64,000 bases of DNA from Rhodoferax sp. U11-2br (GTDB lineage: Bacteria > Pseudomonadota > Gammaproteobacteria > Burkholderiales > Burkholderiaceae_C), in the NCBI RefSeq assembly GCF_018619435.1, contig NZ_JAHFZF010000004.1, forward strand, positions 124,001 through 188,000, given 5' to 3'. Both the position numbers and the translations under genes were made by a program. The stretch's first letter is position 1. Every line of letters starts with the position of its first letter. Positions 36,245-42,620 of this stretch are shown here, one piece after another. The notes beneath the pieces were generated by a model. It did not search any database. It was not told the origin of the DNA and worked only from the letters and a program-made list of their open reading frames with translations.

Positions 36245-37122
36245 GACGAGGTTGACAGCTTGCTGGTGTCCTCCAGCCGCTGGAGCAGCCAAACTTTCAG
36301 CCTGTCCACGGTCTCGTCTGCCGAAGGGGACAGGCGGTGAACCAGGTAGTAGGTCTGGCCACTTTCGTAGGTATTGGGGTGGGCGTACACCAGTGCACCC
36401 GTTGCGATGTCCTCCTGAATGAACAACGGGTCGGTGATGGCGATGCCCTGGCCCCGCAACGCGAGTTGCAGCGCCGCATCGGTGGTGTCAACCGAGGTCT
36501 CCGCCGCCAAGGTGATAGGGGTGTTGCTCCAGCATTGAACCCATTGCGCCCATTCCTGCCCGTGGTCGTCGGCGTGGATCAAGGGCAGGTGCTGCAGCTG
36601 GCTGGCCGAACGGATCGGGCCAAAACGGGCCAGGTGATCGGGGGTACACACAGGAACCATGCGTTCCCGGTAAATGGCTTGGGCATGGTTCGCTGGCCAG
36701 TCTCCCAGCCCGTAACGGATGCCAATCTCAAAATCTTGATCCTCGGGGCTGATGCCGCGCCAGCGTGGGTAGAACCGCACCCCCTCAGGGGCATCGCTTT
36801 GTTTGAGCAGCCAGCGCAAAGCCAGGGACGGCGTGACCTTGACACGCAGGACCTCGTGTTGACGCGCCACTTGCTGGACACCGCGTTCGATGATCCGAAA
36901 GGCTTCGTTCAGATGCTCTGCCAGTTGTGCCCCGGTGGGTGTCAGGCTCAAGCCGTCCCGCCGCAGGAACAATGCCACCCCAAGCTCATCCTCCAGCAAG
37001 CCAATAAAGCGGCTGACAGAGCTTTGGCTGACCGACAACTTGTCTGCTGCCTTGGTCATGCTGCCAAGCTCGGCGGTGAGCTTGAACACCTGAAGTGCTT
37101 TGAGGGAGGGCAGTCTGTTCAT
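36241..37122 (-). CDS. LysR-family transcriptional regulator (GcvA-like)
   Basis: A 293-residue regulator: winged helix-turn-helix at about residues 5-64 (ALQVFKLTAELGSMTKAADKLSVSQSSVSRFI) and a periplasmic-binding-like effector domain (about 92-285). The wording of the N-terminus and the FEIGIRYG motif near residue 135 are typical of the GcvA-like branch. Effector unknown. Tail to tail with the EamA permease gene and followed upstream by the MarR gene on the same strand after a 44-bp gap. Confidence 0.88.
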   Translation of the reverse strand: MNRLPSLKALQVFKLTAELGSMTKAADKLSVSQSSVSRFIGLLEDELGVALFLRRDGLSLTPTGAQLAEHLNEAFRIIERGVQQVARQHEVLRVKVTPSLALRWLLKQSDAPEGVRFYPRWRGISPEDQDFEIGIRYGLGDWPANHAQAIYRERMVPVCTPDHLARFGPIRSASQLQHLPLIHADDHGQEWAQWVQCWSNTPITLAAETSVDTTDAALQLALRGQGIAITDPLFIQEDIATGALVYAHPNTYESGQTYYLVHRLSPSADETVDRLKVWLLQRLEDTSKLSTSS

Positions 37123-37166
37123 GTGGGTTGATCAGAAGATGGTTGTGTCTTGGCGCAGTGTTGACC

Positions 37167-37589
37167 TCAACCCAAGCCCAGCGCCTTCTGTGCCAATTCC
37201 AGGAAAACCTCGCGCTCAGCGGGTGTCAGCGGCGCCAGGATGTCGGCCTGCAAGGCTGTCACCACCGGCCGGCAAGCCGCCAGCAATTGCTCACCCTCGG
37301 ATGTGAGGTGAAGCTGGCGTGCCCGGCGATCCTGTGCGCTGACCACGCGCTGTACCAGGCCCTTGCGTTCCAGGCGGTCGATCACGCCGCCGATGGTGGC
37401 GCGGTCAAAGCTGATGGCCGTGGCCAAGCTGGCCTGGTCGATGTCGGGTTGTAAAGCAATGGCGTTGAGCGCGGCAAATTGCACCGATGTCAGGTCGAAA
37501 CCCGCAGCCTGCGTCTGGATCTGAAAGACTTGCATCGACTGCTGGTGCAGCCGCCGTATCAAGTGCCCAGCCATCTTGGTTCCGCCCAT
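37167..37589 (-). CDS. mobR: MarR-family repressor, MobR-like
   Basis: A 140-residue MarR regulator: dimerisation helices at both ends and a winged helix-turn-helix at about residues 50-105 (DIDQASLATAISFDRATIGGVIDRLERKGLV), with the RRARQLHLTSEG wing. The start is fixed by GGAGG 7 bases before ATG 37589; a longer in-frame start at 37679 would run through the promoter. Divergent from the flavin hydroxylase gene; in Comamonas testosteroni the equivalent pair is mobR/mobA, in which MobR represses mobA until 3-hydroxybenzoate binds. The name is transferred by that context and is not proven here. Confidence 0.78.
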   Translation of the reverse strand: MGGTKMAGHLIRRLHQQSMQVFQIQTQAAGFDLTSVQFAALNAIALQPDIDQASLATAISFDRATIGGVIDRLERKGLVQRVVSAQDRRARQLHLTSEGEQLLAACRPVVTALQADILAPLTPAEREVFLELAQKALGLG

Positions 37590-37655
37590 GTGTGCCTCCG
37601 TTCGTCGCAAACCACGCTCCCAACCCCACCCGTTGGTACGGATTTTATGTCCTGC

Positions 37656-37684
37656 TTGACGATTATAGTATGTATGCATATCAT
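37656..37684 (+). promoter_or_regulatory. sigma-70 promoter of the mobA-like gene
   Basis: TTGACG (37656-37661), a 17-bp spacer and TATCAT (37679-37684) form a near-consensus promoter, 49 bp before the hydroxylase ATG. Confidence 0.75.
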
Positions 37685-37688
37685 ATGC
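37676..37688. promoter_or_regulatory. Candidate MarR/MobR operator
   Basis: GCATAT-C-ATATGC is a perfect 6-bp-arm inverted repeat covering the -10 box; a second related motif, TATGCATA, overlaps it at 37673-37680. Repressor binding here would block polymerase. Confidence 0.55.
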
Positions 37689-37732
37689 TTGCGTTCTTTA
37701 AATAAGCCAACAAACTACCTGAAGGAGACAGC

Positions 37733-39640
37733 ATGCAATTTCACCTGAACGGCTTCAACCCCGGCGATCCCGATGTCCTCGCGGCAGCGCCAAACCACCG
37801 GCGCGAGGGCGACCCGTTACCGGACACGGTCGATGTGCTGATCGCCGGTTCCGGGCCGGCTGGCCTGTGCCTGGCCGCCCAGCTGGCCCAGGTGCCGCAG
37901 ATCCGCACCGTGCTGGTCGAACCTAAGCTCGGGCCGATGGAAAAAGGCCAGGCCGACGGCATCAGCGTGCGTTCCATGGAGATGTTCCAGGCCTTCGGTT
38001 TTGGCGAGAAGGTTTTGCGCGAGTCGGTCTGGATCAACGAGACCACCTTCTGGTCACCCGGCGCGGATGCGCCCCTCCAGCGTGTTGCCCGCGTGCAGGA
38101 CGTGCCCGACGGCACCTCCGAGATGCCCCACGTGTTGATCAACCAGGCGCGGGTGCACGACATGTTCCTTGACGTTATGCGCCGCGCACCCACCCGACTG
38201 GAACCCGACTACGGCCTCAAAGTGATTGACCTGGTGATTGACCCCAACGCAGCCGAATACCCCGTCACCGTCACGCTGGCGCACACGACTCCTGGCCGCG
38301 AGGGCCAGACCACGAAGCTGCGCGCCAACTATGTCATCGGCTGCGACGGTGCCCGCTCAAACGTGCGCAGCGCCATTGGCGGTGCGTTACATGGCGATGC
38401 GGCGCACCACGCCTGGGGTGTGATGGATGTGCTGGCCGTCACCGACTTTCCCGACTGGCGCATGAAATCTTTTGTGCGTTCACACGACGAGGGCATCCTG
38501 ATGGTGCTGCCGCGTGAGGGCGGGCACCTGGTGCGCCTGTATGTCGAGCTCGACCGCCTGGGTGAGGACGAGCGTGTCGCCGACCGCGGCATGGGTGCCC
38601 AAGACATCATCGCCAAGGCGCAGCGCATCTTGCGGCCGTTCGAGCTGGACGTGAAAGAGGTGGTCTGGTGGTCGATCTACGAGATTGGTCACCGCCTGAC
38701 CGACAAATTCGACGACGTACCTGGTGACCAGATTGCCACACGCGCTCCCCGGGTGATGCTGGCCGGTGATGCCTGTCACACCCACAGCCCGAAAGCCGGG
38801 CAGGGTATGAACGTGTCGATGGGCGACACCTTCAACCTGGGCTGGAAACTGATCTCTGTGCTGACTGGCCGCGCCGCCCCGGACCTGCTGCACAGCTACT
38901 CTGGTGAACGACGCGCCGCAGCCAAGGGCCTGGTGGAGTTTGACCACAAATGGGCACGTGTTGTGGGTGCCCGGGCTGAGGACGACAGCACGGAGGGCTT
39001 GCCCCGCGTGGCGCGTGAGTTTGTCAATAACCTGCCGTTCACCTGCGGCCTGACCATCCAGTACGAACCCAGCGCCCTGACTGGTGCTCCCACGCATCAG
39101 CAATTGGCGACCGGCTTCGACATCGGCAAGCGCTTCCATTCAGCCCCCGTCATTCGTTTGGCCGATGCCAAACCCATGCATCTGGGCCATTGCATCGAGG
39201 CCGACGCGCGCTTTCGCCTGTTCATTTTTGCCTCGGCAGACGACGCCGGAGAACCGGGCGGCAGCGTCGCCCAGTTGTGTGACTGGCTCGAACACAACCC
39301 GGCCTCACCTGTGCGCCGCCACACCGCGCCGGGGGAAGACGTGGATGCCGTGATCGACACCCGGGCAGTCTTCCAGCAGGGTTTCCGTGCGCTTGACTAC
39401 GCGGCCATGCCCACGCTGCTGCGACCCCACGTGGGTCGCTACGGGCTGTGCGACTACGAGAAGGTCTTCTGTGCCGACCTGAAGCGCGGTGAGGACATTT
39501 TTGAGATGCGTGGTATCGATCGGGCAGCAGGCTGCATGGTCGTCGTGCGCCCGGATCAATACCTGGGCCAGATCCTGCCGCTGACTGCGCGTGATGCGCT
39601 AGCAGCCTATTTCGCCAGTTTCCTGCGCGTGCGCGGCTGA
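37733..39640 (+). CDS. mobA: FAD-dependent aromatic hydroxylase, MobA-like (3-hydroxybenzoate 4-monooxygenase)
   Basis: A 635-residue class A flavoprotein monooxygenase. The FAD-binding GxGxxG is GSGPAG at residues 39-44; the second motif is VIGCDGARSNVR near residue 205; the FAD ribityl motif is MLAGDACHTHSPKAGQGMN near residue 342. A C-terminal thioredoxin-like domain (about 460-630) is typical of the phenol 2-monooxygenase/MobA branch. Length and the divergent MarR gene match Comamonas MobA (639 residues), which makes protocatechuate from 3-hydroxybenzoate with NADPH and O2. Phenol hydroxylase is the main alternative. No ring-cleavage genes are adjacent. Ribosome site AGGAGA precedes ATG 37733. 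Confidence 0.85.
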   Translation: MQFHLNGFNPGDPDVLAAAPNHRREGDPLPDTVDVLIAGSGPAGLCLAAQLAQVPQIRTVLVEPKLGPMEKGQADGISVRSMEMFQAFGFGEKVLRESVWINETTFWSPGADAPLQRVARVQDVPDGTSEMPHVLINQARVHDMFLDVMRRAPTRLEPDYGLKVIDLVIDPNAAEYPVTVTLAHTTPGREGQTTKLRANYVIGCDGARSNVRSAIGGALHGDAAHHAWGVMDVLAVTDFPDWRMKSFVRSHDEGILMVLPREGGHLVRLYVELDRLGEDERVADRGMGAQDIIAKAQRILRPFELDVKEVVWWSIYEIGHRLTDKFDDVPGDQIATRAPRVMLAGDACHTHSPKAGQGMNVSMGDTFNLGWKLISVLTGRAAPDLLHSYSGERRAAAKGLVEFDHKWARVVGARAEDDSTEGLPRVAREFVNNLPFTCGLTIQYEPSALTGAPTHQQLATGFDIGKRFHSAPVIRLADAKPMHLGHCIEADARFRLFIFASADDAGEPGGSVAQLCDWLEHNPASPVRRHTAPGEDVDAVIDTRAVFQQGFRALDYAAMPTLLRPHVGRYGLCDYEKVFCADLKRGEDIFEMRGIDRAAGCMVVVRPDQYLGQILPLTARDALAAYFASFLRVRG

Positions 39641-39718
39641 GAGGCCAACGCAAACGGGTGGTAACGCGGCGCCATGCTGTGACACAACCGGCAAAACGCA
39701 GTGTTGTGTCATGATCTA

Positions 39719-39777
39719 GTTTGCTATCATAGAAATAGTGGTTTATCCTTTGAGAATAAGGGTTTTATGCCATTTTT
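39719..39777 (+). repeat. Degenerate interspersed repeat, copy 7
   Basis: TTTGCTATCA, then TTATCCTTTGAGAATAAGGG, TTTTATGCCATTTTT: the family order is kept, but with an extra 12 bp and several changes. Confidence 0.5.
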
Positions 39778-39845
39778 ATGGTCTTCCTTTGGGGGGAGCC
39801 TTGCAGGAAGACCGGCTTCGCTGTGATGCGGGTGCCCGTTTTAGG

Positions 39846-39948
39846 CTGATAGCTGACTTCCATATTTCCAGACAGCGGTCATCCAGATACTATGGTTTTG
39901 CGCTGTAACGTTTGAATTGAGCGGACTGCGCGGCTTTTCGCGCAGGTC
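39846..39948. repeat. 103-bp direct repeat, copy A
   Basis: Identical to 41141-41243 except one base (G at 39855, T at 41150). It covers half of an attC-like site plus about 57 bp beyond it. Confidence 0.95.
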
Positions 39949-39969
39949 CGCTCGAATGATGGGTTGGGC
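39903..39969 (-). other. attC site A (end of cassette 4)
   Basis: Read on minus: GCCCAAC at one end (perfect inverse core RYYYAAC), a long GC-rich stem GAGCGGAC/GTCCGCTC with one extrahelical base and an AAAAGC loop, and GTTACAG at the other end (core GTTRRRY, one mismatch). 67 nt, the usual attC size. It begins 5 nt after the stop of the cassette gene, as expected. Confidence 0.7.
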
Positions 39970-39974
39970 CTTGG

Positions 39975-40454
39975 CTAGTCTTCATTCTCTGCATAAACAT
40001 CGAAATAGATGCCGACGTTCCGCTCACCCAGAAACTGCATGAGTTTGGGGCCAAGTTCAAACTCTTCATTCCCGCTAGATAGGGAGAGGCCAACAGAAAT
40101 GCGAAGTGCACCAAGGGTTGCAACTTGGCGCCAGACCTCAAGTTCCCGAGGAAGGCGGCCAAGAAGCTCTTCGATTGCTGCTTCAATGTCCCATTCATCG
40201 GTTTGGGCCGACTTCAGTAAATGTGTCCAGCGACCAAACTTTGGCACTCTCTTTGTGCTTCCGTCTTCTCGTTGCAACGGAACATCTTTGGTTTGACACG
40301 CAGTCGGTTCCACTCCAAACAACCGTGAAACTTCTTCGGGGTGGAGTTCGTTAGCCGTGACATGGAGGGCCGCAGAGAACCAACCAATAGGGCCACCCAG
40401 CGTAACCGTCCCAGGTGGAGCGTCTGACGGCGGCGATGGTCGAGGATGCTTCAT
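39975..40454 (-). CDS. Integron cassette 4: DUF4279 protein
   Basis: A 159-residue soluble protein matching the DUF4279 pattern: LHPEEVSRLFGVEPT near residue 42, then KFGRWTHLLKS near residue 75, a helical EELLGRLPRELEVWRQV stretch, and a final beta strand pair FELGPKLMQFLGERNVGIYFDVY. Family function is unknown; related proteins are sometimes linked with toxin-immunity loci. ATG 40454 lies 7 nt after the core site of the upstream attC and the stop lies 5 nt before the downstream one, so the gene fills its cassette exactly. Cassette genes usually lack their own promoters. Confidence 0.82.
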   Translation of the reverse strand: MKHPRPSPPSDAPPGTVTLGGPIGWFSAALHVTANELHPEEVSRLFGVEPTACQTKDVPLQREDGSTKRVPKFGRWTHLLKSAQTDEWDIEAAIEELLGRLPRELEVWRQVATLGALRISVGLSLSSGNEEFELGPKLMQFLGERNVGIYFDVYAENED

Positions 40455-40460
40455 GTAGAG

Positions 40461-40517
40461 GCCCAACGTTGAAATTGTGGGGCGGCGAAGCCGTCCCACA
40501 CGAACGCAATGTTAGGC
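40461..40517 (-). other. attC site B (end of cassette 3)
   Basis: 57 nt. On minus: GCCTAAC (perfect RYYYAAC), stem GTGGGACGGC-TTCG-CCGCCCCAC, and GTTGGGC (perfect GTTRRRY). The best attC in the window, lying between a broken gene and the DUF4279 gene. Confidence 0.85.
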
Positions 40518-40520
40518 ATG

Positions 40521-40835
40521 TTATTTCCTTGAGTGGTGATAGCGCCAATTGGCTAGGCATATGTAAGCACAGACCAACACGCCGAGCGAGAAACCAACAC
40601 CATAAAACCAAGGCTTCAATTCTGGCGATGGTGCTAATGTGCTGGCCATTTCGGCGAAGAACCAGCCGATGGGGGCAAATGGCAAGGTCGGTGTCATCGC
40701 AAGCACGGCGACACCCTCACCGTAATGCTAACGGAGTGGCACGTAAGCTAATGGCAGGGCTGATATTGCGTTCAGTATCAGCCAGTCTTGCCGTCCAAGT
40801 TTCCACTGAATGCCAAGCTTCATTGAAATTGTCAT
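40521..40835 (-). pseudogene. Integron cassette 3: small membrane protein gene with in-frame TAG
   Basis: One open frame of 105 codons is interrupted by a single TAG at 40730-40728. The first part is 35 residues (MTISMKLGIQWKLGRQDWLI...), the second 67 residues with two strong hydrophobic segments (PTLPFAPIGWFFAEMA and WFYGVGFSLGVLVCAYICLA) and a basic end. Read through, it would be a roughly 100-residue three-span membrane protein, a common type in cassettes. Its TAA lies 3 nt from attC B. Base use is visibly more AT-rich than flanking genes. A sequencing error at the TAG is the other explanation. Confidence 0.55.
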
Positions 40836-40970
40836 CGTAATATTGACCGCAAATTCATGCGATACAACGTAGCTGCTTTCACCACAAAACCCAGCACATG
40901 CGCTTGTTCCATATGAGTAGTCCGCTCCACTAAAAATAGCGAAAAGCCCGGCAGTGCCTGCGTAGCAGGG

Positions 40971-41177
40971 TTATCTGACCATCGAGCAATTCTCACACCA
41001 CCGATATGCGCTTGAAATCCCCTGTTTGGGGGATAACGGTGAAGGACCGCTCCCGCTGCAGTGCCGGTCTACGTTTTTCTCCAAACCCGACATCCAATTT
41101 TGAACGCCTGCTTCCCAGAAAACTGGCTGGCTCTTTAGGGCTGATAGCTTACTTCCATATTTCCAGACAGCGGTCAT
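40971..41177 (-). CDS. Integron cassette 3 leader ORF, 68 residues (uncertain)
   Basis: The frame opens MTAVWKYGSKLSALKSQPVF; the product is Ser/Cys/Trp-containing, with no membrane segment and no recognised domain. It lies in the long leader of cassette 3, and its first 13 codons are repeated after attC A (39883-39842, where a TAA ends the copy early). No ribosome site is evident. Kept because it is the only frame in this part of the cassette; it may be non-coding. Confidence 0.25.
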   Translation of the reverse strand: MTAVWKYGSKLSALKSQPVFWEAGVQNWMSGLEKNVDRHCSGSGPSPLSPKQGISSAYRWCENCSMVR

Positions 41178-41243
41178 CCAGATACTATGGTTTTGCGCTG
41201 TAACGTTTGAATTGAGCGGACTGCGCGGCTTTTCGCGCAGGTC
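41141..41243. repeat. 103-bp direct repeat, copy C
   Basis: Partner of 39846-39948 with one mismatch. Here its attC half is fused to a different attC half. Confidence 0.95.
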
Positions 41244-41290
41244 AGGCCGCGGCCCGTCAGGGCCGTCGCGCCTGCAGCGAAGTGTTAGCG
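41198..41290 (-). other. attC site C, composite (end of cassette 2)
   Basis: 93 nt on minus: CGCTAAC end, then a stem CAGGCGCGACGGCCC/GGGCCGCGGCCTG, then a second stem and the GTTACAG end identical to attC A. It looks like the left part of one attC joined to the right part of another. Confidence 0.6.
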
Positions 41291-41550
41291 GGCAACACAC
41301 GCTGGAACTCCAGTTTGAGTGCTGATACTAGCTCTGGGGCCCCGGACACGCTCAACCCCGCATAGGTTTCCGACTCAACAACCAGTGATCCGCCAGGGCC
41401 TACTAGTTCCCAGTGAGAGATGTCTTGGGAACTAGCCACTCCAGACCACTCTGAATCAAGTTGATAGCCCAGCGCACGCAATGCCTCGCCGAGACTCTTA
41501 AAGAGTGCGTCGTCAGTTTCAGAGCCAACAATCCAGTGTTCGGCACTCAT
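41257..41550 (-). CDS. Integron cassette 2: unknown 97-residue protein
   Basis: An acidic soluble protein opening MSAEHWIVGSETDDALF, with a helical first third (FKSLGEALRALGYQL) and then a beta-rich part (HWELVGPGGSLVVESETYAGLSVSG). ATG 41550 lies 10 nt after the core of attC D, with AAGGAAA between them. The last 13 or so codons run into attC C. Size and fold texture resemble immunity-type proteins often carried on cassettes; this is only an impression. Confidence 0.7.
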   Translation of the reverse strand: MSAEHWIVGSETDDALFKSLGEALRALGYQLDSEWSGVASSQDISHWELVGPGGSLVVESETYAGLSVSGAPELVSALKLEFQRVLPANTSLQARRP

Positions 41551-41560
41551 TTTCCTTGCC

Positions 41561-41620
41561 CGCTAACGTGCGAAGTGAGGGGCCGCCGGCAGGCGGTCCC
41601 TCTCGACTGGCGGGTTAGAC
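41561..41620 (-). other. attC site D (end of cassette 1)
   Basis: 60 nt on minus: GTCTAAC (perfect RYYYAAC), stem GAGGGACCGCC/GGCGGCCCCTC with an extrahelical base, and GTTAGCG at the other end (weak match to GTTRRRY). Placed between two cassette genes. Confidence 0.75.
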
Positions 41621-41669
41621 ATGGTGCCAACGGAGAAAAGTCGGCGCTGGCAAGACGGCGTGAAATTGC

Positions 41670-42092
41670 TCATTCTGAAATATCAATTCTTTTCGGGGTC
41701 TCGCGGAATACTGCGAAGAAGCCAAGAGAGGGGATATTCGGTGAAACTTCTACTGGCCATAGCGCAGTAGAAATGGCGCGGAGTCCCTTTTCAAAAATGG
41801 CTACGATGAAGACCGCAACAAACATTCCCATGCCGCCCTGAGCACACCCAGCACCCCGACACTTCAACTGAGTTTCCATTTCTTGATAAAACACCCAAGC
41901 AAACCATACGCTGCCGAACAAAAACAGCGTTAATAAAAGGAACTGGCTTATTGCTGCCAGCCTTCTCTGGACGGAATAAATTGGCGATACCTTCAGGATG
42001 GCCTGCGCCATCCTAACCAACTGTGTCGGTATTGCGATTGCTGGTAGTAAGCCAATCAATGCAAGGAAAACAATGAAGCCTGGATCACCCAT
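41670..42092 (-). CDS. Integron cassette 1: membrane protein, unknown
   Basis: A 140-residue protein with three hydrophobic segments: FIVFLALIGLLPAIAIPT (about 6-23), FLLLTLFLFGSVWFAWVFY (about 51-69) and GMFVAVFIVAIFEKGL (about 88-103). Between the last two is a short CRGAGCAQGG loop. ATG 42092 lies 3 nt after a perfect core GTTAGAC, so translation begins at the cassette edge; a ribosome site would have to come from the attI side. No family recognised. Confidence 0.7.
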   Translation of the reverse strand: MGDPGFIVFLALIGLLPAIAIPTQLVRMAQAILKVSPIYSVQRRLAAISQFLLLTLFLFGSVWFAWVFYQEMETQLKCRGAGCAQGGMGMFVAVFIVAIFEKGLRAISTALWPVEVSPNIPSLGFFAVFRETPKRIDISE

Positions 42093-42095
42093 GAT

Positions 42096-42160
42096 GTCTA
42101 ACTTTGATGTATCCCGCAGATTTGCCGGATAACGAGGTAGCCAGTCAGATAACGTGTTTC
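42096..42160 (-). other. Candidate attI of the integron
   Basis: The core GTTAGAC (minus, 42102-42096) is followed by cassette 1, but no matching RYYYAAC partner with attC spacing exists on the other side. This, and the integrase fragment 114 bp away in opposite orientation, suit an attI. Inner TATCCG/CGGGATA arms are present. Confidence 0.5.
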
Positions 42161-42203
42161 ATTTTTCTTCAAAAAACCTCTTTTTTTCATAGACTTACAG
42201 CAA

Positions 42204-42209
42204 TATACT
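42204..42209 (+). promoter_or_regulatory. -10 element of intI remnant
   Basis: TATACT lies 6 bp before the intI ATG, so the transcript would be leaderless or nearly so. A T-rich region stands at the -35 position with no consensus match. Confidence 0.35.
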
Positions 42210-42223
42210 GTTTTTATGCACAG
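42208..42223. promoter_or_regulatory. LexA-like SOS box over the intI start
   Basis: CTGT-TTTTATGC-ACAG fits CTGT-N8-ACAG exactly and overlaps both the -10 and the ATG. Integron integrases are commonly SOS-controlled through such a box. Confidence 0.6.
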
Positions 42224-42376
42224 GCACATTGCTTCTGACAAAGTCGCCACTCCCGTTTTGCGCTCTGTTCGACTGCTTGAGCAGCTCCGTGAGCGCATTT
42301 CTTATCTGCACTATAGCCCCCAAACTGAAAGGGCCTACCTACATTGGGCTTGGTTTTTTCATCCATTGGCACGGAA
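42216..42376 (+). pseudogene. intI: Integron integrase IntI, N-terminal remnant
   Basis: The frame from ATG 42216 contains [20 protein letters not shown] and AYLHWAW, the N-terminal (core-binding) signature of integron tyrosine recombinases. After a T6 run (42354-42359) the family continuation FIHWHG is found in the frame shifted by one base, showing a frameshift. Similarity then stops; the catalytic domain with the R-H-R-Y residues is absent, and no remainder is visible downstream. Orientation opposite to the cassettes and next to a candidate attI is the standard integron layout. The protein cannot be functional. Confidence 0.82.
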
Positions 42377-42515
42377 GCAACGGCGCCAAAAGCCCGCTTA
42401 ATGCGCTCACTGGACTTTCGAGTTGAATGTCTGCTTGCGCTGCGTACCTGCCGTTTAACCATCAATTTGGCACCCGAATTTTGTCTCCTAGTTCGCGTTT
42501 AAAGGTCGCTCGCAA

Positions 42516-42593
42516 ACAGGGGATGGGTTGGGGCGGTGGCCAATTTCTGGGCCTTTGACAGTATGAGGCCGCCACGCCAACCCATCCCCTGTC
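42516..42593. repeat. Large imperfect inverted repeat beside the integron
   Basis: 26-bp arms (42516-42541 and 42568-42593), ACAGGGGATGGGTTGGGGCG... against its complement, with three mismatches and a 26-bp loop. Either a strong terminator for the minus-strand ygjP-like gene, whose stop lies 28 bp away, or the edge of a former insertion. Confidence 0.8.
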
Positions 42594-42620
42594 ACTCGCA
42601 GCCGTTGGCACTGCGATCTA

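Noticed and set aside
39780-39813. GGTCTTCC/GGAAGACC inverted repeat next to the integron end
   Set aside because: Only 8-bp arms with an 18-bp loop, no core site and no T-run; could be chance.
40971-41020. Possible fifth attC around GTTATCTGACC and GGGGATAACG
   Set aside because: Ends do not fit the core consensus and the stem is short (ATCCCC/GGGGAT only).
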